Source of the DNA: Lantana camara
Lineage: Eukaryota > Streptophyta > Magnoliopsida > Lamiales > Verbenaceae
Direction: 5' to 3'
Assembly (NCBI GenBank): GCA_037501455.1
Contig: CM074865.1
Coordinates: 12,966,501-13,030,500, forward strand
Length of the DNA stretch: 64,000 nt
A program made the position numbers and the translations under genes. Below, piece after piece: positions 53,896 through 64,000 of the stretch (the stretch's first letter is position 1; every line of letters starts with the position of its first letter). The notes beneath the pieces were generated by a model. That model saw nothing but the letters and a program-made list of their open reading frames with translations. It was not told where the DNA came from and ran no database searches.

Positions 53896-56740
53896 TCATG
53901 CGCCTTGGTCTTGCCCGCCTTCTAGGTCCACTACAACTATGTCGGGAGCGTTGGTGGATGCTTGGGGAGCTGGGGGCTCGAGGGTCTCGACCGCAGAACT
54001 GGGAGTCACCTTAGTTGTGGGCGCAACCACGCCCTTGACGGCAAAAGGAGGAGCTGGAGTAGTAGACTGGCCCTCGGGGATTGATTCAGCATCATTGGCC
54101 CCCTCGTTATTTAGCCCCTTCGTGGGCGCATGAGCCTTCATAAATTCCCGTTGAATAAGGGCAATCAAATCCGCATACTCCGGCTCGGCCAAGTCATCCT
54201 TAGGGTTCCCCTCGGTCCCCACCTCACGTTTAGATCTTTATCAAATTGGAGACCCATGCGCTCAAGATCTGGAGAGGAAGCATCCACCAAGCCCATGGTG
54301 ATCAACTGCTCCACAGCTAAGTCAAATGTTTTTTGCGTATCATCGAAGCAGTGGAGAGTGGCTGCAAAACCAAAGGCCTTGGAACGGTAAAACTTTAGGA
54401 GAGCCTTATTGACCGCTCAGAATATGCACTCGCGGAGTTCCTTATTGAACTCTTCTTGGCATGTTTTCTTGGTGGCCTCAGTAGCCTCTCTCCGAGTGGT
54501 ACTCAGCTGTTGGTTCCTCTCTTCTAAGTCTTGGCTAACCCTGCATTATCCTCTTGGGCGTTGGTCAGTCTATCACAGAGCTCTTGCGAGCTTCTTCTTT
54601 CTTGTCCACCTCCTTCTTGACCCTGGCTAACTCAATCTCGAGGGACTCATTTTAGGCCTTCAGAAGGTCAATCTACTCTTAGAGCTGAGCAGGGTGGCCA
54701 GCCCGGGTCATCTATTTGTACTTCACCTTACACTCGATGAACGTCAACGAGAGGCGCCCCAAGTTCACCACCTACAGAGAGCCATCAGCAACACTTAGGA
54801 AATTTTGAGGAAAGAAATGAAAGGAGGGTACTCTTAAAAGGAAAGTGTTGCTTACCCCTTGGATGGCATAAAAGATGTCATCCATCAGTTGATTAGTGCT
54901 TTGGGAGAATAACTCCCGGTGGTCCCTAGTGAATTGCCCTCCAAGGGCGATGCCTTGTGTCAACTTCCGGGATGTTTTGCAGTCCCTTATGAGTGTAGGA
55001 CTTGAAGTGGCGGGGCGTCGGTACAATTGGTTCCCCGCATGCTCGAAACACCAAATTCTTTCCCCCTCAAAGGAGGAAGTCTCTCCGTCACCGGGCTCGC
55101 CAACAACAATGGCCTTACCCTTCCTTGTTATCGGAATTGAGCCCCGTAATCTCTTTCTCTTTTTTGATAGAGGGGTCTGACCCTCCGGAAGTTCGCGAAT
55201 GACAACACCCTTGCGTTGCCCTTGGATTTTGTTGGGAGTAATTTATAGAGGTTGCTCCCCGCCTCGTGGAACTGGAGAACCCCCGATCGGGTAACAATTC
55301 TTGTCTCAAGGGTGGCCCCTCGTCCTTCCCCTCGACCCCACCCAGGGGTGTTTAAACTCTCCTTACGGCCACTTTCTCGACAGTTGCCCCGGCCGCCACT
55401 CGAGCGGGCTGGCCGTTGCCACTGTTGCTTTTGTTGTTGTTGTTACTGAGGCTGTTGTTGCTAAGGCCACCTTTGATTTCTCCAAGCGCCACCTTCTTGA
55501 GCCGCCTGTATTTGGGCCATGTTAGCTATATTATTCCCCGCCATCAGTATATCAATACCTACCAAAAGGAAGGAGCTTTCCTTTTTGAAGAATCAGGGGA
55601 CAAAGTTAGTATTCCTATCTAAGAGTTAGTGACCTAGATTCTAACAGTCTCGCTCCAAATTTCACTGGGGGGGTTAGCAATCATTTCAGGAGGGTTCACA
55701 AGCCCGCAGAGGTGCAACACCTGCTAGTCGTCCGTTAAATCCTTGGTAGAAATAAGCCAGCCCTCGGCTCTTATCATTAGGGCCAAATCCTGAGCCCAAT
55801 TCAAGGAAAATGTGGGCTCCAAACGAGAATTCATGAGGGGTCCATCTCTATGAACCACCCACGCTCGAGGGACCCCAAAATCTTCACCCTCAGGAGCTCT
55901 CACGAAGAAAAACTTCTCCTTCCATTCAATGACATACGAACTTGAGGGAGAATCAATGAGCTTGAGGTTGGCTTTGGCCTGAACATAGTAGAACCCCACC
56001 CTCAGAGACGAGCGTGGTGAGTGGGCTACTTGGAATAAATTTATAAAATTGGAGATCAAGGGTTCCTGCCCAGTGCATTTCATTAAGATAATAAAAGCCT
56101 TAATGAGGGCTATCCCATTAGGAATAATTTTCGAGAGGCTCAAATTGAGGCAATTAAGGATGCTGGCTACGGGAACTGGAATGGAAATCTTAACCCCCCC
56201 TACTGAGATAGTATCTCTGTACACGGCCATCTCTCCTGGAGGTGGATTGTTAGCCCTTTCATGTTTATTTGGTAACCAAAAGAAAAATATCTCATCCAGA
56301 TACCTTGGGGCCCTCAGTGAGACAAGATCCCCATTGTCATGGTGGTTTTGATCTCGTCGAGAGTCCTGTCCGTGGCCTGCATTCCTAAACTTTCCCCTTC
56401 CGCCGTCGTCTTGGTCTTTTTACTCTTCTTTGTTTTACGACGTTTGGTAGAGGGTTCCTCCGAGGGCTCGGTGCCCACTTCATCTCTCTGCAGTGAACCC
56501 CTAACCGCGACGGTTACTGTTGGGCGGAGTGGCCTGGAAGAGCTCTCTACCAAGGGAAGAGTAACCCCCTGGCGATCCGCTTCTATGAGTAGATCCATAT
56601 CCTCGAAAAGATGGCCTACACCCCCCGGATTGTGTTTCCCCATAGCCGACATGGCGGCATCTAGCTCTTCGTCTCTGGACTCACCAAAAATCTCCTCCAT
56701 CATTTGGTGATGGGGTGCATTTAGGAACTTGAACTAGCCA
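53896..56740 (-). pseudogene. Antisense extra ORF of the Tat element
   Basis: On the minus strand three pieces remain: 56314-56703 (129 codons, acidic start MMEEIFGESRDEELDAAM and a Lys-rich nuclear-signal-like KRRKTKKSKKTK), 55724-56230 (168 codons: ISIPVPVASILNCLNLSLSK, GFYYVQAKANLKLI, WKEKFFFVRAPEG) and 53896-54222 (108 codons, acidic and Ala/Pro-rich). Between them, about 54240-54700 reads in broken frames as a charged coiled coil (SLEIELARVKKEVDKKEEAR). The middle piece resembles the extra-ORF protein that many Tat/Ogre elements carry outside gag-pol, long annotated as a putative plant transposon protein; its function is not known. An ATG near 56740 with MASSSS then a stop is the probable original start. 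It has its own upstream TATA-like box. Confidence 0.75.
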
Positions 56741-57009
56741 TGTCTTCAATTTTCCTCACCGCTTCATCAATATATTCACCAGAAATTCTGAGAATTCAAT
56801 AGTAGGATGGAGGAAGAAGGTGTAAAGAGGAAGAATGCCTATTGTCCTAAGGTTAGTGGGTAAAGAAGCTAGTAAGGAAGGCAAAACAATACCTAAGTTT
56901 GAAGATGTCGAAATCGCCGGAGATTGCTGAAGAATGCAAAGGAATTTCTAAATCTCTGATGCTTTAGAAGAAGTTTTGCTCGTAAAGGAACAAATGAATG
57001 GCAATTCTT

Positions 57010-57018
57010 CTATTTATA
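57010..57018 (-). promoter_or_regulatory. TATA-like box for the antisense ORF
   Basis: Minus strand TATAAATAG, about 270 bp upstream of the antisense ORF start, preceded by CCTTTCC. Confidence 0.55.
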
Positions 57019-57309
57019 AGGAAAGTTGGTGGGGTTTGGGCAATGAATTCAAAAGTCGCAATCATTCCCGCCTAGATAACTGCAACCTTTTGTGAACCGT
57101 CACACGAATCCCCATAGCTCAGTCGTTTCTTGAAAAGGCGCACCCACTCATGGTGTAGCATTTAATGCTTATCGGGTCGAGCGATCAAAGTGAAAAGACC
57201 TCATTAAATGCTTTCGCAGAGTAAATATTTTGAGGGTGTGATCTCCCGCCGGAGAGGGCCCTCAATGGTTTGAAATTCTAAATTCTATAGGCCACATCAT
57301 TGTGACTAA

Positions 57310-57326
57310 AGAATTAGGGGGAAAAA
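57310..57326 (+). other. Polypurine tract of the Tat element
   Basis: AGAATTAGGGGGAAAAA directly before the LTR start TGATGAGG. Confidence 0.88.
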
Positions 57327-57377
57327 TGATGAGGCCAAAATACGGTCAAGCCACGTCAGGACACGTGGCTCAATCAA
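57327..57377 (+). repeat. Tat 3' LTR, first 51 bp only
   Basis: Matches 18599-18649 with a few changes. The sequence after CTCAATCAA (TTTAGTATTTTCC) does not look like the Tat solo LTR at 17003. Confidence 0.85.
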
Positions 57378-58690
57378 TTTAGTATTTTCCGAGGGAAAAT
57401 TCCCTCGGAAAATTGAAACTTATTTAATTTCTAAATTAAAATTATTTTCTGAGGGATTTCCCTCGGAAATGTTCGCATAATTCAATTTAGTATTTTCCGA
57501 GGGAAAATTCCCTCGGAAAATTGAAACTTATTTAATTATTAAAATAAAACTACTTTCCGAGGGAAATATTCCCTCGGAAATTAATTTGATAAATTCCCTC
57601 GGAATGTTGAATAGTTATTTTTTAATTATTAATTATATAATAATTTATTGAACTTAGGTAAAATCCATGACAAGTATAAATATCATTAGTGAATTAAGAG
57701 CTATAATGATATCTATTAAATTAGTAATTGCAAGTTACATATATATATATATATCGAACTTTCGACTATTAAAAATATGTTTGTGTTTAATATTATCAAA
57801 CATTCGATAAGTATTTCGAACGATATCATAATGTTAAGGACATTCGTTTTATTTTAAATTGAAATCGAATTTCGTTTTCACATATTTTTGGAAGAGAATT
57901 TTTTCTTATTTAATTAAATAACAAAGAAAACAACATATTATTTCATTTAATTTTAAAAAATAATGTTTTCTCTTCTTTTAATATTTAGATTTTTCCGAAT
58001 TCCTAGGGAATTCAGAGGGATTTCCGAGGGAAAACCATTTTCCCTCGGAATATGTTATATATATTTTTTAAAATTATGCACTACATAATAATTTATTGAG
58101 TTTAAATACAATCCATGACAATTATATGTATAATTAGTGAATAAAGTAAGATAATTTTAGTTATTAAATGAGTGAATTGATGGTTATACCTATGTAATCA
58201 AACATTCGGTAAGTATTTTGAACGATATCATAACGTTAAGGACATTTGTTTTATTTTAAATTGAAATCGAATTTCGTTTTCACATATTTTTGGAAGAGAA
58301 TATTTTCTTATTTAATTAACTAAGAAAGTAAACGTCATGTTATTACATTTAATATTTAAAAACAATGTTTTCTCTTTTTTTAATATTTAGATTTTTCCAA
58401 ATTCAGAGGGAATTCCGAGGGAAAATTTGCTATATATATTTTTTAAAATTATGCACTACATAATAATTTATTGAGTTTAAATACAATCCACGACAATAAT
58501 TTGCCATAACTATTTTTAAAATTAAAGAATTATAATAATTTGTTCACTTTAACTATAATTAACGAATATTATATGCATTATTAGTGAATAGAGTAAGCTA
58601 ATGAAAATAAATTTGAGAAGAATATTAAATATACCTTAGATATTAAAAATTTATTGAAATAAAACTATTGAGAAGTTAAAATTTTGGCAA
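57378..58690. repeat. Tandem array with TTCCGAGGGAA inverted motifs
   Basis: TTCCGAGGGAA followed by 2-10 bases and its exact complement TTCCCTCGGAA occurs at 57387-57410, 57495-57518, 57555-57579 and about 58021-58050. A roughly 105-bp unit is present twice at the start. Then come three units of about 0.4 kb, recognised by AACGATATCATAA, TTGAAATCGAATTTCG and CATAATAATTTATTGA. Similar GAGGGAAA hairpins occur in subterminal repeats of CACTA elements, but no CACTA end is visible, so the class is unproven. Confidence 0.75.
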
Positions 58691-58958
58691 CACCCCCTCC
58701 CCCCTATGCTATGCAGCCGCGGTAAAAGGAAAAAGAAATTTTCCCCAAAATTTTTAAAACTTTTTCCCCCAAAATTTATCAATCCTCGGCAAAAAAGAAA
58801 ACCCTCATTCCACTTTTGAAACTTCCACAGAACCTTTTACAATTTTAACCGAAATTTCCTCAAACACAGGCAGGTCTTCAACGGCGGAGCTTCCAGCGTA
58901 GTTCTTCGACGGCGTAGCTTCCAGGCAGGCCTTCGAACGGCGGATTTCAAGGCAGAGT
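58691..58958 (+). other. GC-richer spacer with short repeats
   Basis: Three similar units CTTCAACGGCGGAGCTTCC, CTTCGACGGCGTAGCTTCC and CTTCGAACGGCGGATTTC lie at about 58877-58950. It could be the 5' UTR of a host gene hit by the next element, but no exon follows. Confidence 0.45.
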
Positions 58959-59516
58959 GTAATGGAAGCTTTAAAAATGAACTATCCATTGCAATTAAAT
59001 GGTGACCGTTGGATGGGGATATTTCGTGGCCGTCAAATTTACTTTAAAAAAGAAGCCTCAAACGATGTCGTTGCAACACAGGCGGGAATTATCTCAGCCG
59101 TTGAGGTTGAAGCTGGAGATCTAAGGGCTAAGATAAGGGATGAGCAACTTAACATCTCAACCGTCCACGTTATGAATGATCCAAAGACCAGGGATAAAGG
59201 AACCGTTATTATCACCGAGGGGACCATCAGCTAAGGGAAGAAGATGCCATTGTAGCTGGAAGAATGCGGAGTTTGTTGAGCTTGTTGCAAATGGCGTGAG
59301 GAGCATGTGTGTGAGAAGCATTTTAAATAAGGGTTGTTTAGCTCAGTTTTAGATTAAGAAATTTGTAAGCTGAATTCTGTTTCTTCTCATCCCCTGTTTT
59401 TCTACTTCTCATCTCCATTCCTGTAATTCCAGTTTTGTTGAGTTTTATTGAAGGATTAATACAATATTTACCATTTATTTCGCAATATATTATCCATATT
59501 AGCTTATATCCTGACA
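58959..59516 (+). repeat. 5' LTR of the chromovirus (left border uncertain)
   Basis: The right border TCCTGACA is set by the primer site 2 bp later. The left border at TGTAATGG (58959) is a guess from the TG rule; a start near 59245 is also possible. ATTTTAAATAAGG at about 59320 could be a TATA region. A 90-codon ORF (58962-59234) inside is not called as a gene. Confidence 0.55.
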
Positions 59517-59518
59517 TT

Positions 59519-59531
59519 TGGTATCCTGAGC
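59519..59531 (+). other. Primer binding site (tRNA-iMet-like), chromovirus
   Basis: TGGTATCCTGAGCC matches TGGTATCAGAGCC except for a one-base insertion/substitution. Confidence 0.75.
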
Positions 59532-59554
59532 CAGTTGCTCCTTACGGATCAACT

Positions 59555-60620
59555 ATGGCAGAAGGACTACGATCAAAGGATTTGCAAGATTTGATTAAAA
59601 AGCAAGAGGGCTCACTGATTGAAGAAAGAACAATTAGGTTGGCTAATCAAAAACGGAATGAAGGGAGATTCAATGAACTCTCTTGCGCCTTGGAGAAGAT
59701 GACATTGCAGTTGAGTGCAATGGCAGAGCAAATGCACCACTACAATAAGAACAAGTCAGTATTAGGGGATGGTATGTCTGCGTCTACTGGAATAAGAGGA
59801 GGAGCAGTTTCTGATAACGTGGAACAGACGGAGAGTAACTATCAACAACAAACAGACACTTATGGAGCTCAACTATCATCTCACAGACAAGTGGAGTTCC
59901 CAGGCTTTGATGGTTCAAACCCAAGAGTATGGATCAGAAAGTCTCAGAGGTATTTCGAACTCTTAAATACTATTCCTGAACGTGAGAAATTTACTCTGGC
60001 ATCGATTCATTTCACTGGAATAGCTGAGTTGTGGTTACAAAGTTTGAGAGATACCAAACCCAATCTGAGATGGGAACAATTGAATGATGAAATCCTCAAG
60101 AGATTTGATGTAAGGGATAAATAGATGATTGTGGGGGAGTTTAATAGATTGAGGCAGACAGATTCAGTAGATCATTCTTTGGATCAGTTTGAGGAGTTAA
60201 AATCTCAATTATTGTTGTTTGATAAGGATTTAAAGGAGGAGTTCTTTAGAGTTGCTTTTATCTGTGGATTGAAAGATGAAATTAGAGCTCATGTCTTTGC
60301 TGGTTAGCCTCAAGACTTGGGAGATGCTATCTACTTAGCAAGGCATCATGAGGCAGCTGTAAATGCTTTACTGTCAAAAACAAATATGTTTGGGAAAACA
60401 ACATCACACCCTAAACCATTTGTTAAGACTAACACACCTACCCAAGGAGGGAAGCAGTGGAATTCTGGAAGCAAAGCTCAGCAGTTCAGCAAATCTAATT
60501 CAATCCCTAGGAGGTATCTTACTGCTGCAGAAATGAGATCAAGAAGAGAGAAAAGTCTCTGCTATAAATGTGATGAAGTTTATCACCCTGGTCACAAGTG
60601 TACTCAGAAACATATTTTTA
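59555..60620 (+). pseudogene. gag: Chromovirus gag
   Basis: The ATG at 59555 (MAEGLRSKDLQD) is preferred to the in-frame ATG at 59435, which lies in the LTR. A charged N-terminal helix region leads to the Retrotrans_gag domain: FPGFDGSNPRVWIRKSQRYF, ASIHFTGIAELWLQSLR, LNDEILKRFD, then FNRLRQTDSVDHSLDQFEEL. A CCHC zinc knuckle CYKCDEVYHPGHKC lies near 60560. TAG stops at 60122 and 60305 cut the frame; the second (FAG*PQDLGDAI) is where Gln is expected, so CAG to TAG. Gag would package the RNA in cytoplasmic particles. Confidence 0.9.
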
Positions 60621-62480
60621 TAATCATACCAGAAGAAGAGGATTGGGGTGGTTTGGAAGATTGTTTAGGGGAAGAAGATGAAACTGAGATGAACAATGGG
60701 AAAGATGAAGCTACCATATCTATACATTCATTAACTGGAACTATCAACCCACATTTGTTCAAATTCAAGGGACAGATTGAAGGAAGAGAAGCTTTAATAC
60801 TGTTGGATTGTGGAAGCACTCTTTGTTTTGTGGATGAAGAGATGGCCAGCGTTCTCCAAGGAAAAAGAGAAAACACAAATCCCATGAAGGTCAAAGCAGC
60901 TGGTAGGCATCAATTGGTAAGTGATATCATTTTTCCAGACTTTGAATGGGAAATTCAAGACCATAAATTCAGATTCCCAGCAAGAGTACTAGATTTGGGA
61001 GGTGTTGACATGGTACTGGGAGGAGATTGGCTTAACAGTGTAAGTCCTGTGGGGTTAGATTACAAGAACAAGAGAATCTCAATGTTAAAGGATGGAAGAA
61101 GGGTCAGTTTACATGCTATAAAGAGTCCATCTGAGTTTGATTTTGTATCTGCTGAGAGCATGGAAAAGTTGCTAAAAACTGGGGAAAAGGGAATCATAGC
61201 ACAGTTGTATTCCCTGACCACTGAATTAGTAGAGGAAAAAGTAGAAAATGAGTCCTTGAAAGATCTGTTGAGACAATTTGATGGTATTTTCCAAGAACCA
61301 CAGTCTTTACCACCAAAAAAGAGTATTGAGCATAGGATTGAGTTGAAACCAGAAGCTATACCAAGGAAGCAGATGCCTTATAGGTATTCCCATGTTCAAA
61401 AGGATGAGATTGAGTCTCTGGTAAAAGGAATGATGAAGGAGGGAATTATAAGGCCAAGTCAAAGTTCATTTGCCTCTCTAGTTTTTCTAGTAAAGAAGAA
61501 GGATGGAGGATGGAGAATGTGTGTAGATTATAGATATCTAAACACTTTGACAGTCAAACATAATTTCCCTATTCCAGTCATAGATGAATTGTTAGATGAG
61601 TTACATGGAGCTGCATATTTTTCCAAAATTGATTTGAGGTCAAGATATTTCCAAATCAGGATGAGAGAAGGTGACATATCCAAAACCAGCTTTGTCACTC
61701 ACAATGGGCACTACGAATTCTTAGTTATGCCTTTTGGTCTATGTAATGCACCCTCCACTTTCCAATCATTGATGAATCAGATTTTTTTTCCACATCTCAG
61801 AAAATTCATACTTGTTTTCTTTGATGATATTTTGGTGTATAGAAAAACCTGGGATGAACATTTGCAACACCTTAAGGTGGTCTTATCTATCTTGAAGGAA
61901 CATGAACTGTATGCTAAGCTTAGCAAGTGCAGCTTTGGGAAAGTTAGTGTAGAGTATTTGGGGCACATCATATCTAAAGAGGGGGTATCTACTGATCCAG
62001 AAAAGATCAAGGTGATGAAAAGTTGGCCTCAACCTAAAACCATCAAAGAATTAAGGGGATTTCTTGGTCTTACAGGTTACTACAAAAAGTTTATACAAAA
62101 TTATGGGTTGATAAGTAGGCCTCTAACTGATCTTTTAAAGAAGGACAATTTCCACTGGAATGAAAGAACTGAAAATGCATTCAAAGACTTGAAGACAGCA
62201 GTTACTACAGCACCTGTGCTTGTGTTACCAGATTTCCAGAAGCCATTCATATTGGAAACAGATGCATGCAATGATGGGATTGGGGTTGTGCTTATGCAAC
62301 AAGGGAGGCCAATTGCATTTCTGAGTAAGGCACTGAGTGAAAAGAATATTGTTAGCAGTTAAAAAATGGAGGCACTATCTACAAGGTCATCACTTCATTA
62401 TCAAGTCAGATCAACAAAGCCTCAAGCATATGCTAGAGCAAAGAATTGGAAGTATGCTGTAGCAAAAGTGGATTTCAAAA
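60621..62480 (+). pseudogene. pol: Chromovirus protease, reverse transcriptase and RNase H
   Basis: Protease lies near 60790 with LILLDCGSTLCFVDEEM; the usual catalytic DSG reads DCG. RT is complete in frame: HRIELKPEAIPRKQMPYRY, VFLVKKKDGGWRMCVDYRYL, KIDLRSRYFQIRM, VMPFGLCNAPSTFQ and the catalytic VFFDDILVY near 61820. RNase H begins at LVLPDFQKPFILETDACNDG (first Asp present) and runs to about 62345, where about ten codons are lost with a frameshift (SEKNIVSS, then WRHYLQGHHFIIKSDQQSL in the next frame). A TAG at 62458 replaces Gln in MLQQKW. The 681-codon ORF from 60317 is the longest open frame of this element. Confidence 0.9.
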
Positions 62481-63878
62481 CTATTGGGACTGGATTATGA
62501 AGTTCAGTACAAGAAAGGAGTGGATAATAAGGTGGCTGATGCATTATCTAGGGTAGATCACTCTGAGTTACAATGCAATCATTTATCAGTGGTGATTCCT
62601 AAATGGATTACTGAAGTCAGTGAATCATATGCTAATGATTCATTACTTACACAGATCATACAAGCCAAAACTGTGTATAAGGATGCTTTTCCAGCTTATG
62701 TGTGGAATGGAGATTTACTCAGAAAGGATGGGAAGGTTTGTATTGGTAATGAACAGGCATTGAGAGACAAAATTATACAGACTCTCCATGATAGCTCTTT
62801 GGGAGGTCATTCTGGAATTAATGGGACATACCAGAGGGTGAAGTCCATGTTCTATTGGCAGAAAATGAAAGATGGTGTGGAGAAATGGGTGAAGGAATGT
62901 GACACTTGTCAAAGGGTCAAGCATGAAACAACCAAGTATCTTGGACTGTTACAACCTCTTTCCATACCAGATCAAGCTTGGGCTCATGTGTCCATGGATT
63001 TTATTGATGGGAAGGAAGTCATCATGGTGGTGGTTGACAGATTTAGTAAGTACTCACATTTCTTTGGTATTTCTCATCCATTTTCAGCTGAGAAGATAAC
63101 AAGATTGTTCCTAGATAACATCTATAAATTACATGGAATGCTACGGTCAATTGTTTCTGACAGAGACAAGGTATTTACAAGTACCTTCTGGAAGGAGTTG
63201 TTTAAAGCTTTGGGCACTACCTTGTCTATGTCCACTGCTTATCATCCACAAAGTGATGGACAAACAAAGAGAGTGAATCAGTGTGTTAAAACATATTTGA
63301 GATGTATGTGCCATATAAAACCCAAGATATGGAGCAAATGGTTATCACTTGCAGAATTCTGGTACAACACCAATTACCATTCCAGCTTACAACTGACTCC
63401 ATTTGAGGTGGTGTATGGGTACAAACCTAGTCAAGCAATCATGGGATCTTATGCTAACAGTGGCAACATTGCGGTGAAGGATTTGTTACAAGAAAGGGAT
63501 GCTTTTAAGGCTGTGATTAAGGAAAATCTGGAAAAGGCTCAACAAAGGTACAAATTGTATGCTGATCAAAGAAGAACAGAAAGATCATTTGATGTGGGAG
63601 ATATGGTATTCTTGAGACTTCAGCCATACAGGCAGACATCAGTTGCTTTGAGGAAAAATATGAAGTTAGCTCCTATGTACTTTGGACCCTATGAAATTGT
63701 TGCTAAAGTGGGTCAGGTGGCTTACAAGCTAAAGTTACCAGAGAACAACATGATACATCCTGTATTTCATGTGTCACTGCTCAAGAAAAAAATTGGAAGG
63801 AAGCACTTCCCAAGCACTCAACTACCTGAGGTCAGTGATGAAGGGGTATTTAAAGTTTATCCTCTTGCTATATTGTAA
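62481..63878 (+). pseudogene. pol: Chromovirus integrase
   Basis: The end of RNase H (YKKGVDNKVADALSRVDH) is followed by the HHCC zinc module: LHDSSLGGHSGINGTY and CDTCQRVKHE. In the core the first Asp (VSMDFIDG) and second Asp (VSDRDKVFTS) are present, but the Glu of the family motif GQTERVN has become Lys (GQTKRVN, about 63265; GAG to AAG). The loop after FIDG is several residues shorter than usual. The C-terminal part (FDVGDMVFLRLQPYRQTS, KLAPMYFGPYEIVAKVGQVAYKLKLP, HPVFHVSLLKK) is regular. The stop at 63876 (TAA) again replaces an expected Gln before the chromodomain. Confidence 0.9.
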
Positions 63879-64000
63879 AGGAGAATTATTCCTAGAGACA
63901 ATAAACCCGTAGCACAGGTTTTAATTCAATGGAATCACTCACCATTAGAGGAAGCAACACGGGAGGATTATAATGCGGTGATCAAGAAGTTTCCTGAGAT
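63840..64000 (+). pseudogene. pol: Chromodomain of the chromovirus (cut by window edge)
   Basis: After the stop at 63876 the frame goes on as RRIIPRDNKPVAQVLIQWNH and PLEEATREDYNAVIKKFPE, the form of chromodomain found at the integrase end of Reina/Galadriel-type elements. It is open to the window edge. Confidence 0.8.

Larger units (their letters stand above)
56741..57326 (+). other. Tat 3' leader and antisense promoter region
   Basis: No sense coding. It contains the antisense TATA-like box and ends with the purine tract. Confidence 0.6.
18599..57377 (+). mobile_element. Tat-type gypsy retrotransposon, host of a nested complex
   Basis: The outer pieces are the first 51 bp of the LTR at 18599, gag-pol at 47467-53134, an antisense extra ORF at 53896-56740, a purine tract at 57310 and the first 51 bp of the LTR again at 57327. 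The two 51-bp pieces differ at only a few positions and share orientation. A second RNase H between RNase H and integrase, together with the extra ORF, are Tat-clade traits. Everything between 18650 and 47466 belongs to other elements. The remainder of the 5' LTR, the primer site and the upstream leader are missing. Confidence 0.75.
58959..64000 (+). mobile_element. Chromovirus gypsy (Reina/Galadriel-like), 3' end outside window
   Basis: Order: short LTR, tRNA-iMet-like primer site, gag with zinc knuckle, protease, RT, RNase H, integrase, chromodomain. The 3' LTR is beyond 64000. Compared with the Tat copy the frame is long and clean, with about four stops, one deletion and one frameshift, so this copy is younger but not functional. 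Confidence 0.87.

Overview
The window is a piece of an angiosperm nuclear genome, probably a eudicot, made almost wholly of transposable elements. I find no convincing host protein gene, tRNA, rRNA or CRISPR array. Evidence for a plant: non-LTR and LTR retrotransposons of plant type (a LINE with a C-terminal RNase H, chromodomain gypsy elements, a Tat-type gypsy with two RNase H domains and an antisense extra ORF, a Ty1/copia element), initiator-Met-tRNA primer sites, a tRNA-derived SINE, and hAT- and Mutator-type MITEs with exact target-site duplications (TSDs). Lineage names (Tekay, Tat, Reina-like) rest on domain order and remembered motifs, not on a search.

Layout. 1-4538: a nearly full-length LINE whose ORF2 is broken by a run of 22 C. 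4539-13586: AT-rich DNA with a 2.2-kb non-coding LTR element (minus strand, 6483-8713), a 775-bp sequence present in three tandem copies (one holds a Mutator MITE, one an internally deleted LINE copy), and a 101-bp SINE. 13587-17823: a minus-strand copia LTR with a hAT MITE inside, a Mutator foldback element, and a solo Tat-type LTR with a perfect TSD. 18599-57377: one nested complex. The outer element is a Tat gypsy inserted into an (AT)n tract. Its 5' LTR is interrupted after 51 bp by a minus-strand gypsy (18650-31047) that has long LTRs and an intact gag but no pol, and that itself contains a 4-kb solo LTR. A deletion joint at 31047/31048 leads into a copia element (31048-41142, with a 2.6-kb solo LTR inside its 5' LTR), then the 3' half of a chromodomain gypsy (41143-47466), then Tat gag-pol (47467-53134), an antisense extra ORF with its own TATA-like box, a polypurine tract and the first 51 bp of the 3' LTR. 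57378-58690: a tandem array built on a TTCCGAGGGAA inverted motif. 58959-64000: LTR, gag and pol of a Reina/Galadriel-like chromovirus running off the end.

State of the genes. Nearly every coding region is dead. In several elements the premature stops sit where the family has Gln or Trp (CAG to TAG, TGG to TAG or TGA), as expected from deamination of methylated cytosine in silenced DNA. The one intact retroelement ORF is the gag of the minus-strand element at 23436-24446.

Most unusual signal. Three related long LTRs each carry, in their 5' halves, a small cassette of repeated 16-bp inverted repeats. The centre is similar in all three (about CG-GS-CG), but the outer 5-bp arms are uniform within one LTR and different between LTRs (GGTCG, ATCCA and GGGAA). 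The flanks of two of them align, so the cassette appears to be a conserved module whose sequence is replaced as a unit.
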